From positions 496,001 to 560,000 of the forward strand of contig NZ_JAHUZB010000002.1 of NCBI RefSeq assembly GCF_019218635.1: a stretch of DNA of 64,000 bases, read 5' to 3'. The first letter of the stretch is position 1. Every line of letters begins with the position of its first letter. Below the pieces are notes generated by a model that ran no database searches, was not told the origin of the DNA, and worked only from the letters and a program-made list of their open reading frames with translations. Below, piece after piece: positions 1-8,541 of this stretch. The stretch is from Enterococcus alishanensis (GTDB lineage: Bacteria > Bacillota > Bacilli > Lactobacillales > Enterococcaceae). The translations under genes and the position numbers were made by a program.

Positions 1-230
1 TACCGGCTTTTTATGATTTATATGTCGATATTCCAGATATTGCTGGAGCAATTGCGCAAATTACAACCATTATTAGTACAGCAGGAATTTCGATTACCAA
101 TTTGAAAATCCAAGAAACTAGAGAAGATATTTATGGTGTCTTGGAATTATCATTTAAAAATCAAGTAGATTTACTTCAAGGACAAAAATTAATTGCAGCG
201 GAAAACTTTTGCTGTCGGGTGAGGAGTTAA
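1..230 (+). CDS. tyrA: Prephenate dehydrogenase, C-terminal end (partial)
   Basis: Only the last 76 codons are in the window; the reading frame starts at base 3 and stops at TAA 228-230. The residues read as an ACT-type regulatory fold: a start like YDLYVDIPDIAGAIAQIT, then a segment with GISITNLKIQE. In Gram-positive TyrA the ACT domain follows the NAD-dependent prephenate dehydrogenase domain and senses an aromatic amino acid, usually tyrosine. The identity rests on the ACT-like sequence plus position just ahead of aroA-aroK-pheA, a normal order in Enterococcus. The gap to aroA is only 3 bases and the aroA ribosome binding site lies inside this gene's last codons, so the two are co-translated. 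The catalytic domain is not visible. Confidence 0.8.
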   Translation, partial: PAFYDLYVDIPDIAGAIAQITTIISTAGISITNLKIQETREDIYGVLELSFKNQVDLLQGQKLIAAENFCCRVRS

Positions 231-233
231 CAA

Positions 234-1514
234 ATGAAATTATTACAAGCGGATCGTTTAATAGGAGAGTTAATGGTACCACCAGATAAGTCAATTTCTC
301 ATCGCAGTATTATGTTTGGTGCCATTAGCCAAGGAACAACGACAGTTCATAATTTTTTAACAGCTGAAGATTGCTTAAGTACGATTGATGTTTTTAAAGC
401 ATTAGGGGTAACCATTCAGAGAAAAGGTAGTGTAGTGACAGTTATTGGTTCTGGAATTGATGGCTTAGAACAACCTCATCAGGAATTAAACGCTGGAAAT
501 TCAGGAACGACTCTCCGTCTAAGTTTGGGTATTTTAGCTGCTTGTGGTTTTACATCAAAGATTGCAGGAGATCATTCTTTAAATAAACGTCCTATGGAAC
601 GAGTGATGTCTCCTTTAAGACAAATGGGGGCAAATATTAATGGGGAAAATCAGACTGGTTTGCCACCTATTACCATAACAGGCGGTAAATTAAAACCGAT
701 TGAATATATTATGCCTGTAGCAAGTGCCCAAGTGAAGTCAGCAATCTTATTTGCTGCACTGCAAACTGATGGTGAAACAACTATTATAGAGAAAGAAAAA
801 TCACGAAATCATACAGAAGAAATGATTGAACAATTTGGTGGAACAATAAAAGTTCAAGATAAAGTAATCAAAATAACAGGGAAACAAAAATTAGTTGGTC
901 AAGAAATAACGGTGCCTGGTGATATTTCATCGGCTGCATTTTTCATTGTGGCAGGTCTAATTTTAAACAATAGTCAAATTACTTTGAAACAAGTGGGAAT
1001 TAATCCGACACGTACCGGAATCATCGATGTACTAAAACAAATGGGTGGATCTATCACTTTTAGTCAAATGGATAAAAAAAATCAAGCGGCAGATTTAAAA
1101 GTCTCTACTAGCAAATTAAAAGCAGTTCAAGTAAAAGGTGAAATTATACCCCGCTTAATTGACGAATTACCAATTATTGCTTTGGCAGCTACTCAAGCTG
1201 AAGGAACAACCGTTATTTCTGATGCTGCTGAACTAAAAGTGAAGGAAACCAATCGGATTGATGTTACTGCTTCTGAACTAAATAAACTCGGTGCCAATAT
1301 TGAAACCACAGAAGATGGGTTAATTGTCTACGGTCCGACCAAACTACATGGCGGAAAAGTTAGTAGTCATGGCGACCATCGAATTGGCATGATGTTACAA
1401 ATTGCAGCATTACTTACAGAAGAAGTAGTCGAACTTGAAAATCCTGAAGCAATAAATATTTCTTATCCAACATTTTTTGATGATTTAGCGGAACTAAAGG
1501 AGGAAGAACAATGA
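234..1514 (+). CDS. aroA: 3-phosphoshikimate 1-carboxyvinyltransferase (EPSP synthase)
   Basis: Cytoplasmic enzyme of the shikimate pathway that joins phosphoenolpyruvate to shikimate-3-phosphate. The 426 residues are normal family length. Visible signatures are DKSISHR at about residues 18-24 (substrate binding), the PEP-loop [10 protein letters not shown] at about 86-95, the RPMERVM segment near 119, [10 protein letters not shown] near 306 and KETNRI near 330. The ATG follows GTGAGGAGTTAACAA, a good ribosome binding site. The gene overlaps aroK by four bases (ATGA at 1511-1514) and follows tyrA by 3 bases, so tyrA-aroA-aroK-pheA is one operon. The PEP loop is of the GNSGTT type found in Bacillus-like Gram-positives. 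No sign of truncation. Confidence 0.97.
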   Translation: MKLLQADRLIGELMVPPDKSISHRSIMFGAISQGTTTVHNFLTAEDCLSTIDVFKALGVTIQRKGSVVTVIGSGIDGLEQPHQELNAGNSGTTLRLSLGILAACGFTSKIAGDHSLNKRPMERVMSPLRQMGANINGENQTGLPPITITGGKLKPIEYIMPVASAQVKSAILFAALQTDGETTIIEKEKSRNHTEEMIEQFGGTIKVQDKVIKITGKQKLVGQEITVPGDISSAAFFIVAGLILNNSQITLKQVGINPTRTGIIDVLKQMGGSITFSQMDKKNQAADLKVSTSKLKAVQVKGEIIPRLIDELPIIALAATQAEGTTVISDAAELKVKETNRIDVTASELNKLGANIETTEDGLIVYGPTKLHGGKVSSHGDHRIGMMLQIAALLTEEVVELENPEAINISYPTFFDDLAELKEEEQ

Positions 1515-2014
1515 GCGCAATTATTTTAATCGGATTTATGGGTGCAGGTAAAACAACTATTAGTAAAGAATTGGGAAAAACAACAAACGCGCAAGTTGTT
1601 GATATGGACGATGTGTTAGTGGAAAGAATTGGTCAACCAATTGCTGATTTTTTTGAAGAACATGGCGAACCGGCCTTTAGAAATCATGAAACAGATTTAT
1701 TAAAAGAAGCAATTACTAAAAATTCAATTATTGCCACTGGTGGCGGTGTTATTTTACAAAAAGAAAACCAAAAAGTTTTGGTAGATAAAAAGGTTATCTA
1801 TTTAAAAGCAAATGCGGATGTGCTAGTTGAAAGAATCCGAAATGACAAAACGAATATTCGACCAAATGCCATGAATAAAAATGATGGTGAAATTAAAAAA
1901 TTGTATTTCAGTCGGGAAAAGTTATATGAAAAATTGGCTAAATTTACTATTGATACATCTGAAAAAACACCACAAGAAATTGTGGCTGAAATTCTTAATC
2001 AGGTAACTGTCTGA
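1511..2014 (+). CDS. aroK: Shikimate kinase
   Basis: Phosphorylates shikimate with ATP, the step before AroA. The 167-residue length is standard. The Walker A loop GFMGAGKTT occupies residues 8-16, the acidic VDMDDV segment lies near residue 31, GGG of the shikimate-binding loop is near 77-79, and an arginine-rich lid ([11 protein letters not shown]) is near 108-118. It starts inside the aroA stop (ATGA overlap) with AAGGAGGAAGAACA just upstream, and its own TGA overlaps the pheA ATG by one base. This arrangement indicates translational coupling through the operon. Confidence 0.96.
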   Translation: MSAIILIGFMGAGKTTISKELGKTTNAQVVDMDDVLVERIGQPIADFFEEHGEPAFRNHETDLLKEAITKNSIIATGGGVILQKENQKVLVDKKVIYLKANADVLVERIRNDKTNIRPNAMNKNDGEIKKLYFSREKLYEKLAKFTIDTSEKTPQEIVAEILNQVTV

Positions 2015-2856
2015 TGAAAGTCGCCTATCTTGGTCCTAAAGGATCTTTTACTTATCAAGCGGTTAAAATGTATTTTAGTGGACAAGAAATAGAATTTATA
2101 GCTGTTGAAACCATTAATGAACTACTGGAAGTAAAGCAGCAAAACCAAGTAGATTGGGCCATGGTACCGGTGGAAAATACGATAGAAGGTTCTGTTTTAC
2201 AAACTATTGATCAAATTTATCGTCGTTTGCCACAAATTAAAGCAGAAATAATTTTGCCGATAAAACAACAATTTTTAGTTGCAAAAAATAATCAAAAAAA
2301 CTGGCAGAACATACAATTGATTTGTTCTCATCCACAAGCGTTAGCGCAATCTCAAGAATTTATTACTCAGTTTTTTCCGAGAATTGAAATTGAGCAAATG
2401 GCCTCTACTACTCAAGGAGCAAAAAAAGTTGCTGAACATCCCGACCAATTATTGGCAGCTATTGCCTCAAAAGAAGCAGCAGAAGAATATGATTTAGCAA
2501 TTGTACAAAAAGATATTCAATCAATTTCAAATAATCAGACTAGGTTTTGGTTATTAGGAGATCAAGCATCACCAACAGAGTTGAAATATTTCCAGCAAAA
2601 AGCTACTGTTTTGGTTGATTTAGCTTTAAACCAACCAGGTTCTTTACACGAAATATTGGTGGTATTTCATCAGTTAAATATTAATTTAAGTAAGATTGAG
2701 TCTCGCCCTCAAAAGACTAAGCTAGGAGAATATTTTTTTATTATTGATATTGATGTACCAACCGATCAAACCGTGCTTGAGGAAGCTTTAAAAGCTTTAA
2801 ATCAGCAAAATAATCGTGTGACTTTATTAGGTAATTATCCGACTTATCAGCTCTAG
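2014..2856 (+). CDS. pheA: Prephenate dehydratase
   Basis: Converts prephenate to phenylpyruvate in phenylalanine synthesis. The 280 residues show the N-terminal periplasmic-binding-protein-like catalytic half, starting [16 protein letters not shown], with the TRF catalytic motif in NQTRFWLLG near residue 176. A C-terminal ACT domain follows from about 195 (GSLHEILVVF, then the ESRP element), which normally gives feedback inhibition by phenylalanine. There is no chorismate mutase domain. It is the last gene of the aromatic operon and overlaps aroK by one base. No hairpin terminator is evident after it; the next promoter follows within 50 bases. Confidence 0.95.
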   Translation: MKVAYLGPKGSFTYQAVKMYFSGQEIEFIAVETINELLEVKQQNQVDWAMVPVENTIEGSVLQTIDQIYRRLPQIKAEIILPIKQQFLVAKNNQKNWQNIQLICSHPQALAQSQEFITQFFPRIEIEQMASTTQGAKKVAEHPDQLLAAIASKEAAEEYDLAIVQKDIQSISNNQTRFWLLGDQASPTELKYFQQKATVLVDLALNQPGSLHEILVVFHQLNINLSKIESRPQKTKLGEYFFIIDIDVPTDQTVLEEALKALNQQNNRVTLLGNYPTYQL

Positions 2857-2900
2857 TTGGATGATTTACCTAATTTTTTCTTATATTTTTAAAAATCTGA

Positions 2901-2929
2901 CTGACAAAGGTACAATAATTTGTTATTTT
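2901..2929 (+). promoter_or_regulatory. Sigma-A-type promoter for the LCP gene
   Basis: CTGACA (2901-2906), a 17-base spacer and TATTTT (2924-2929). It lies 25 bases before the chosen ATG at 2954 and shows that the longer upstream reading frame from 2861 is untranslated leader. Read by eye; not tested. Confidence 0.55.
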
Positions 2930-2953
2930 TATTTTGCGAAGGATGGTGGACCC

Positions 2954-4180
2954 ATGAGTCGAATGGACCGCAATAAAAAAATTCATGAGGAAAGCGAAAA
3001 AGTCCAGCGGAAAGAAGAACGTAAGAAAAAAGCTTTTCGCCGTGAGAAGACGACTGATGAATTTGAAAAAGAAACAACTCTCCACAACAAAACAGAAACT
3101 GAAGCAAAAAATGATAATTTTTTAGATACGGCTGATTTAAATTATTTAGAGAACTTAGATAATCCCTTTAAACAGAAAAATCAACAACGTGAATATCAAA
3201 AATCAACTTATCAAGAACCTATTCAAAAAAATAAAAAAAGATTTCCGTTAGCTTGGAAGAAAAAAACCAAAGACCCAAATCAACCACGCAAAAAAAGAAA
3301 TTGGAAGAAAAATATTCTAAGGATTTTGATTTTTTTAATTGGCTATTCGTTGGTGACTTTTGCGATTGGGAATTTCCAAGCAAAACATGATGCTACAATG
3401 CCAGCCATCGAGACACAGGAATTTGCTGGTGCTAAGTCAGAAGATGGAACGAGTAATATCTTATTATTAGGTAGCGATACTCGGGATAATGTGAGCGGTC
3501 GTTCAGATTCTATGATGGTTTTGCAAGTAGATGGTAGCGGAAAACCGAAACTAGTATCATTTATGCGAGACATGTACGTAAGCATTCCTGGTGTTGGTGA
3601 GAATAAATTAAATGCTGCTTATGCTTATGGCGGAGCTGATTTGGTTCGCCAAACATTGTTAGAAAATTTCGGAATTAATTGTCGCTATTATGCCATGGTA
3701 GATTTTCAAACTTTTGAAAAAGGAATCGATGCACTCTTTAGTAATGGTGTGAAGATTGATGCTGAAAAAGATATGAGTTCTTATATTGATGAACCAATTT
3801 CTCAAGGAGAGCAACAAATGAATGGTCATACTTTACTGAACTATGCTCGTTTTAGAATGGATGAAGAAGGCGATTTTGGTCGTGTAAGAAGGCAGCAACA
3901 AGTAATGACAGCTGTTTCTAGCCAAATAAAGAATCCACTGGTCTTAATCAAAGCACCTTATGCAATGGGAAAAGTTTTTGGATATTTATCAACTGATATT
4001 AGTAACTTTTACATTTTTACCCATTTATTTGGTTTTGCAAAAATGGCAGGTGGAATTGATCGTTTAACCCTACCAGTTGATGGTTCTTGGAGCTATATTG
4101 ATACTGATAATGCAGGGAGCGCTCTAGATGTTGACAATGCAACCAATAGTGCACAAGTTCAAGCCTTTTTGGCAAAGTAA
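2954..4180 (+). CDS. LytR-CpsA-Psr (LCP) family cell wall polymer ligase
   Basis: LCP proteins are membrane-anchored enzymes that move polymers such as teichoic acids or capsule from a lipid carrier to peptidoglycan on the outer face. This one has a long, very basic and charged cytoplasmic N-terminus (about 120 residues rich in K, E, R), one membrane segment (ILRILIFLIGYSLVTFAIG), then the LCP domain. The domain starts with NILLLGSDTRD and continues with RSDSMMVLQVD, FMRDMYVSIPG and LNYARFRMDEEGDFGRVRRQQQ, which include the arginine and aspartate residues typical of the active site. The start at 2954 is preferred because a promoter sits in the upstream in-frame extension and GGATGG precedes this ATG. 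E. hirae Psr belongs to this family, but a role in pbp5 control is not implied. Confidence 0.88.
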   Translation: MSRMDRNKKIHEESEKVQRKEERKKKAFRREKTTDEFEKETTLHNKTETEAKNDNFLDTADLNYLENLDNPFKQKNQQREYQKSTYQEPIQKNKKRFPLAWKKKTKDPNQPRKKRNWKKNILRILIFLIGYSLVTFAIGNFQAKHDATMPAIETQEFAGAKSEDGTSNILLLGSDTRDNVSGRSDSMMVLQVDGSGKPKLVSFMRDMYVSIPGVGENKLNAAYAYGGADLVRQTLLENFGINCRYYAMVDFQTFEKGIDALFSNGVKIDAEKDMSSYIDEPISQGEQQMNGHTLLNYARFRMDEEGDFGRVRRQQQVMTAVSSQIKNPLVLIKAPYAMGKVFGYLSTDISNFYIFTHLFGFAKMAGGIDRLTLPVDGSWSYIDTDNAGSALDVDNATNSAQVQAFLAK

Positions 4181-4191
4181 GAAAAATCTTA

Positions 4192-4220
4192 TTTCAATGA
4201 ACTTTAGATTATGCTATATT
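4192..4220 (+). promoter_or_regulatory. Promoter for the degV gene
   Basis: TTTCAA (4192-4197), 17-base spacer, TATATT (4215-4220), 39 bases before the ATG at 4260. A GTGAGG ribosome binding site lies between. Confidence 0.5.
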
Positions 4221-4259
4221 TTATTTATTGCAAAATTTTAATTAAGTGAGGATATTTAG

Positions 4260-5108
4260 ATGAAATTAGCGATCGTGACAGATAGCAGTGCCTATCTCAG
4301 TGAACGCATTAAAGACCATAAAAATTTATTTGTTATTCCAATTCCTGTGATTATTGATGGCAAACCCTATGATGAAGGGATTGATATTACTTATGAAGAC
4401 TTTTATCGTCGATTGAATGAAACCAAAGAATTTCCAACAACTTCCCAGCCAGCTTTAGGAGAAGTAATCGAGATTTATAAAAAAATCAAAAATCTAGGAT
4501 ATGATACGATTATCAGTATTCATTTATCAGAAGGAATTTCTGGTTTTGTCCGTATTCTAGAATCAATTAAGGACGAAATAGATGGCTTGACTGTCATTCC
4601 TTACGATTCAACAATCACGAGTGTACCGATGGGTTATATGGTTGAAAAAGCACTAGAGCTTAACGACCAAAATAAAACTTTGCCGGAAATACTAGCAGGA
4701 GTAGACCATATTCGTGATACAACGAATGCTTATATTATTGTTGATGATTTGAATAATTTGGTTCGAGGTGGTCGTTTAACTAACGGAGCAGCGATAATTG
4801 GAGGATTACTGAAAATAAAACCAATCCTGACATTTACCAATGGTAAAATTGTCTTAGCCGAGAAGATTCGTTCTTTGAAAAAAGCTTTGCAACGAACGGA
4901 AGAAATTATTGAGAACCATCGCCAAGCAAGTAATGAAGAGTTGCGAATTTATGTGATTCATGCCAATAATCCAGATCTTGCAAAACAAGAATTAGAAAAA
5001 TTAAAAATCAAATATCCGGAAGCAACGATTGAAGTGGGCACTTTTGGACCAGTTATTGGGACACATTTAGGTGAAAAAGCAATTGCTTTAGGCGTTTCCA
5101 GCATGTAA
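4260..5108 (+). CDS. DegV family fatty-acid-binding protein
   Basis: DegV proteins are soluble, cytoplasmic two-domain proteins that hold a fatty acid; in Gram-positives the FakB members present it to the kinase FakA for phosphorylation. The 282-residue length fits. Family marks are the N-terminal KLAIVTDSSAYLS, the FPTTSQPALGE segment near residue 60 where the phosphate/carboxylate serine normally sits, LSEGISG near 90, and the NLVRGGRLTNGAA motif near 165. It stands alone, with its own promoter and terminator. Whether it is a true FakB for a given acyl chain cannot be read from sequence. Confidence 0.9.
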   Translation: MKLAIVTDSSAYLSERIKDHKNLFVIPIPVIIDGKPYDEGIDITYEDFYRRLNETKEFPTTSQPALGEVIEIYKKIKNLGYDTIISIHLSEGISGFVRILESIKDEIDGLTVIPYDSTITSVPMGYMVEKALELNDQNKTLPEILAGVDHIRDTTNAYIIVDDLNNLVRGGRLTNGAAIIGGLLKIKPILTFTNGKIVLAEKIRSLKKALQRTEEIIENHRQASNEELRIYVIHANNPDLAKQELEKLKIKYPEATIEVGTFGPVIGTHLGEKAIALGVSSM

Positions 5109-5135
5109 ACTACTAGATTTTTTAGTAGTTTTTTC
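5108..5135 (+). terminator. Rho-independent terminator after degV
   Basis: Eight-base stem AACTACTA / TAGTAGTT (5108-5115 with 5123-5130), 7-base loop, then a T run. It overlaps the degV stop codon. Confidence 0.75.
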
Positions 5136-5164
5136 TTTGCATAATTTTAGATTTATAGTACTAT
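5136..5164 (+). promoter_or_regulatory. Promoter of the DUF6530 / AAA-VWA unit
   Basis: TTTGCA (5136-5141), exactly 17 bases, TACTAT (5159-5164). It begins directly after the degV terminator. Transcription would start near 5171, inside the palindrome at 5167-5187. Confidence 0.6.
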
Positions 5165-5166
5165 TT

Positions 5167-5187
5167 TAGTAATTTAGTAAATTACTA
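5167..5187 (+). promoter_or_regulatory. Perfect palindrome at the transcription start, probable operator
   Basis: Two perfect 10-base arms, TAGTAATTTA and its complement, flank a single central G. The site begins three bases after the -10 box, the classic place for a repressor. The element TTTAGTAA also recurs just before, within and just after it (three copies in 5164-5196). No regulator gene is adjacent, so the binding protein is unknown. An intrinsic terminator is unlikely because the arms are almost all A/T and no T run follows. Confidence 0.55.
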
Positions 5188-5208
5188 GTTTAGTAAGGGA
5201 GTAATAAG

Positions 5209-5688
5209 ATGAAAATACCAACAAATTTAAAACACAAACCAGTTTTTTTAGTTGAGGATTACGATAAAATTGATGGTCATCATGCATGGGAAAGTGATGC
5301 AAAAGGCTTAACACTAGGCTTAGCTCAATGGAATGATCGGGGAAAAGTTGATATTTCAGGTAAAGTTTGGCGTCATACTGGAGAAAAATGGTCACGCCAA
5401 TCAGAAGAATTACCGATTAGCAGAATTCTAGATTTGGCAATTTTAGTTGCTCGTTCTAGTTTATATTTACAAGATGCTTATCGTTTCGAAAAGTTTTATG
5501 ATCCTGAAAATCCAGTAGTAGATATCATTGGACTACAAGGTGGCCGTATGACGGTAGAAGTTGATACAGAGAATCCCAAAATTGATGAAGATATTATTTT
5601 GTTCAATGACACAATGAATAAAGATGGCGAGTTAATCGGAGAACGATTTCGAACTTTGAGTCGCTTATTAGAAGAATTAGGTTATTAA
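5209..5688 (+). CDS. DUF6530-like protein, partner of the AAA-VWA gene
   Basis: A 159-residue soluble protein of unknown function. It resembles proteins I recall as DUF6530, recognisable by HKPVFLVEDYDKIDGHHAW at the N-terminus and a central KVWRHTGEKWSRQSEELP block followed by a helix rich in leucine and arginine (RILDLAILVARSSLYLQDA). No signal peptide, membrane segment or nucleotide motif is visible. The ATG has a weak GGAG site (AAGGGAGTAATAAG) upstream. Only 16 bases separate it from the AAA-VWA start and they share the palindrome-controlled promoter, so it probably acts with that protein as a substrate, adaptor or regulator; this is inference. The family name is from memory. Confidence 0.6.
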   Translation: MKIPTNLKHKPVFLVEDYDKIDGHHAWESDAKGLTLGLAQWNDRGKVDISGKVWRHTGEKWSRQSEELPISRILDLAILVARSSLYLQDAYRFEKFYDPENPVVDIIGLQGGRMTVEVDTENPKIDEDIILFNDTMNKDGELIGERFRTLSRLLEELGY

Positions 5689-5704
5689 AAAAGGAGTGAC
5701 TCTT

Positions 5705-7936
5705 ATGAATACAAGTTATTCTGTCACAAAAAATCGTTGGTTTTCTAAGATTGAGCAGCAAATGATTTGGCAAAAACCAAAAAGTCATCAGACAAGTGCT
5801 GAAGAAATTCGGATTGCCCAAGAAATTAAAACAAACTGGGATGATCCCGAAATGAAAATAAACAATATTCTATTGGAAGGCGATGCCGGATCGGGTAAGA
5901 CGCAACTGGCACGTGCACTATCGGCCGATTTGCAATTACCTTATACTAAGGTCACTTGTTTTGCTGATATGGATAAAACCGATGTGTTTGGTGCTTTATT
6001 ACCGGTGGTTAGTTCTGATGATGAATTAGATCATGAATTATTAGAGGCTGTTTATCAGACTGAAACTTTAAGTGAAGTTTTACGTTTAGTGGCGCAACAT
6101 TACAGTATTAGTCAAGATCAAGCAAAGGTTCGTCTAGCTCAATTAATTGAGCGTTTAACTGACGATGAAAATATTCGACCGGTGCAATATAAATTTTATC
6201 CTTCTGAAATTGTTCGTGCAATGGAAAAAGGTTATCTGCTGGAGATTCAAGAGCCAACAGTGATTCGAGATGCTTCTGTCTTAGTAGCATTGAACTCTGC
6301 TTTGGAGAGTAATGGCCTGTTAAATTTACCAACTGGTATGATCAGCCGCCATGATGATTGCGTCGTAGTGATTACCACCAATAGAAATTATCAAGGTAAT
6401 CGCCCATTAAATGAATCTTTAAGAGACCGCGTGCAGCATGCGGAAAAAATGGATTTACCTGCAATTGGGGTAATGATTGAACGGGCAAAAAGTAAGACCG
6501 GCTTTACCGATGAAGATTATTTAAAAGTTATGGCTGAAATCATCCGCTTATTAGATGAAACCGCAAAAGCAAATGCCGTTAAAGGTGTGGCGGGTATGCG
6601 TTCTTACTTTTATTGGATCAATAGTTTGAAACAAGGGCAAGATCCGTTAGAAAGTCTTTATCCGAAAGTTTTATATAAGTTGACTACTGATGAATTGGAA
6701 CTAACTATCTTAACGGATACTCTAGAATCGAGCGGCTTGATTGCTCAATTACAACAAATTAAAAATCAACAAAAATTGAACCACGTTTCAGGGCGAAAAA
6801 TAAGCCAAGCAGAGGCTGAGAAACGAAATATTACAGCTGAAAGTGAGGAAGCAAATCTTGTAGCGCCAACGGAGCTAGAAAATATAGATGCAAACGAATC
6901 TTCTGAAAAGGAAACAGTAGCAGAAAAAAAACCAGAACAAAATGACAAAATAAATTTTTCAGAAGACCAAAGAACGCAAAAAGCGGCAAAGAGTCAAGAA
7001 GCTTTTATTTCTGAGGAAGAAAAAATTGGCTCTGCAATGTCATTAGCAGATCAGGCCGAATTAGATAAAAACAAACGAAAAGAATTGAACAAAACCACTA
7101 GAGAAATTCTTAAAGAAACCATCCATGCTAAAGAAGGAACGATTACTCATCGACCTAAAATAACTACTGAATCAATTCAAGAAGGTAAAGAATTAACTCA
7201 AGCAGTATTGCCAGAAGTAGATAGCTTGAGTCGTGTGATTAATGATATTTTGAACAAAGAAGAAAGTAACGAATTTAGCAATGGTAAATATTATGGATCT
7301 CGATTTAATGCTAGTCATGTTGCTTACGGTGACTTACGTAATTTTGATAAAAAAAATCCACCAAACGAAAACCCATCTTTGGCTTTAGCGGTAAGAGTTG
7401 ATGAGTCTGGCTCAATGTTACGGGATGGTCGAATAGAACAGGCAAAATTAGCTGCCATTGCCGTTAGCTTATTTGCAGAAGCAGTCAAAATTCCTTATAT
7501 GCTTTATGGTGATTCTGCAGATGTTAGTCAGAGAGAAAAAACATCTCTTTATTCTTATAAAGAATTTGACGATAGTTACGATTTTATCGCAGCAAAAGTT
7601 GCGACAATGAAGCCGCGACAAAATAATCGCGATGGTGTTGTCTTAAAAGTAATGGCTGAAAAGTTATCTCGACAAACAGCTGATACAAAAGTTTTACTTT
7701 CGATCAGTGATGGTCAGCCAAAAGCACTCCCTGATTACACTGGTGAAAAGGCTAAAAAAGATATTCAACAAGTCTTGGCAGACTATGAACGAAAAGGGAT
7801 TCTTTTTCTAGCCTGTGCCATTGGTGAAGACAAAGAACAAATTAAAGAATTATATGGTGAAAGTAATTTTGTAGATATTAGTGATTTAAATCAGCTTTCT
7901 CAACAATTGCTGCATTTAATTGCTCGATTTATTTAA
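5705..7936 (+). CDS. Single-chain AAA+ ATPase / VWA-domain protein, fused CobS-CobT-like
   Basis: A 743-residue soluble protein with three parts. Residues 55-350 form a MoxR/CobS-like AAA+ module: Walker A GDAGSGKT at 59-66, a Walker B-like strand GYLLEIQEPT at 176-185 (final E kept, the usual D replaced), a sensor-1-like TTN at 224-226, and an arginine in SLRDRV near 241. Residues 360-500 are a charged, glutamate/lysine-rich linker. Residues 555-743 form a VWA domain with the MIDAS motif DESGS at 566-570 and ISDGQP near 667-672; NRDGVVL near 641-647 plus ISDG looks most like the C-terminal domain of CobT. The usual MIDAS threonine is not obvious. The ATG at 5705 is chosen because AAGGAG lies 8 bases upstream; a GTG nine bases earlier overlaps that site. 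CobS/CobT-type pairs remodel or metallate a partner; no cobalamin or porphyrin genes are present here, so the target is unknown. Confidence 0.8.
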   Translation: MNTSYSVTKNRWFSKIEQQMIWQKPKSHQTSAEEIRIAQEIKTNWDDPEMKINNILLEGDAGSGKTQLARALSADLQLPYTKVTCFADMDKTDVFGALLPVVSSDDELDHELLEAVYQTETLSEVLRLVAQHYSISQDQAKVRLAQLIERLTDDENIRPVQYKFYPSEIVRAMEKGYLLEIQEPTVIRDASVLVALNSALESNGLLNLPTGMISRHDDCVVVITTNRNYQGNRPLNESLRDRVQHAEKMDLPAIGVMIERAKSKTGFTDEDYLKVMAEIIRLLDETAKANAVKGVAGMRSYFYWINSLKQGQDPLESLYPKVLYKLTTDELELTILTDTLESSGLIAQLQQIKNQQKLNHVSGRKISQAEAEKRNITAESEEANLVAPTELENIDANESSEKETVAEKKPEQNDKINFSEDQRTQKAAKSQEAFISEEEKIGSAMSLADQAELDKNKRKELNKTTREILKETIHAKEGTITHRPKITTESIQEGKELTQAVLPEVDSLSRVINDILNKEESNEFSNGKYYGSRFNASHVAYGDLRNFDKKNPPNENPSLALAVRVDESGSMLRDGRIEQAKLAAIAVSLFAEAVKIPYMLYGDSADVSQREKTSLYSYKEFDDSYDFIAAKVATMKPRQNNRDGVVLKVMAEKLSRQTADTKVLLSISDGQPKALPDYTGEKAKKDIQQVLADYERKGILFLACAIGEDKEQIKELYGESNFVDISDLNQLSQQLLHLIARFI

Positions 7937-7986
7937 AAAAAACAGGAAGCTAAGAGATTTTTTTCTCTTAACTTCCTGTTTTTTTC
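7937..7986. terminator. Bidirectional terminator between convergent genes
   Basis: AAACAGGAAG-C-TAAGAG (7940-7956) pairs with CTCTTA-A-CTTCCTGTTT (7965-7981). It has an A run on the left and a T run on the right, so it can end both the AAA-VWA transcript and the UPF0340 transcript. Confidence 0.85.
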
Positions 7987-8526
7987 TTAATAAGTTGCTC
8001 TAGGTCCACCAATATATTTTGGCCGGTTGCGTAGGGCTGTGACATGGGCGCCACCAAGTTCTTTAATACTTGGTCTTACAGGTACTTGGACATGTTTAAC
8101 ATGCATGCCAATAGAAGTATCACCAATATCAATCCCAGCATCAGCAACAATATGCTCAACCTCAACGGGATCTGTAAATTGTTCAAAAGCTGCTACTGAA
8201 CACGCACCTCCAGCATGTAAAGCCGGTTTGACATTAACAATTTCCCAATCTTTTTTTTCAGCTAACTCTCTTTCAACAACCAATGCACGATTGATGTGCT
8301 CACATCCTTGGACTGCTAAAAAGATGCCTTTTGAATCCAGGATACCTTTTAAAGTTTCAATGACCCATTGACCAACTTTTTGACTGGAATTTTTTCCGAT
8401 TGTACCGCCAACTATTTCACTAGTCGTACAACCTAAGACAAAAACTTGTCCAGCTTTTAAGTTGGCAACTGATAGAAGATCTTCTGTAATAGTGGTTAGT
8501 TGTGCTTGTAATTCTTTTTTCTCCAT
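7987..8526 (-). CDS. UPF0340 (TIGR01440, YwlG-like) family protein
   Basis: A 179-residue conserved cytoplasmic protein widespread in Firmicutes, function unknown. Recognised by [18 protein letters not shown] near residues 32-49, [13 protein letters not shown] near 71-83, [14 protein letters not shown] near 103-116, and the C-terminal [11 protein letters not shown] and [10 protein letters not shown]. In Bacillus and others it lies near sugar phosphate or purine genes; here it stands between the terminator and the B6 genes. The ATG follows AGAAGGAAGTTTTTATC. It could be cotranscribed with the ECF gene upstream (16-base gap). Confidence 0.85.
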   Translation of the reverse strand: MEKKELQAQLTTITEDLLSVANLKAGQVFVLGCTTSEIVGGTIGKNSSQKVGQWVIETLKGILDSKGIFLAVQGCEHINRALVVERELAEKKDWEIVNVKPALHAGGACSVAAFEQFTDPVEVEHIVADAGIDIGDTSIGMHVKHVQVPVRPSIKELGGAHVTALRNRPKYIGGPRATY

Positions 8527-8541
8527 GATAAAAACTTCCTT

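Noticed and set aside
2861-2953. In-frame extension of the LCP gene back to 2861
   Set aside because: It contains a good promoter and no ribosome binding site; the ATG at 2954 fits better.
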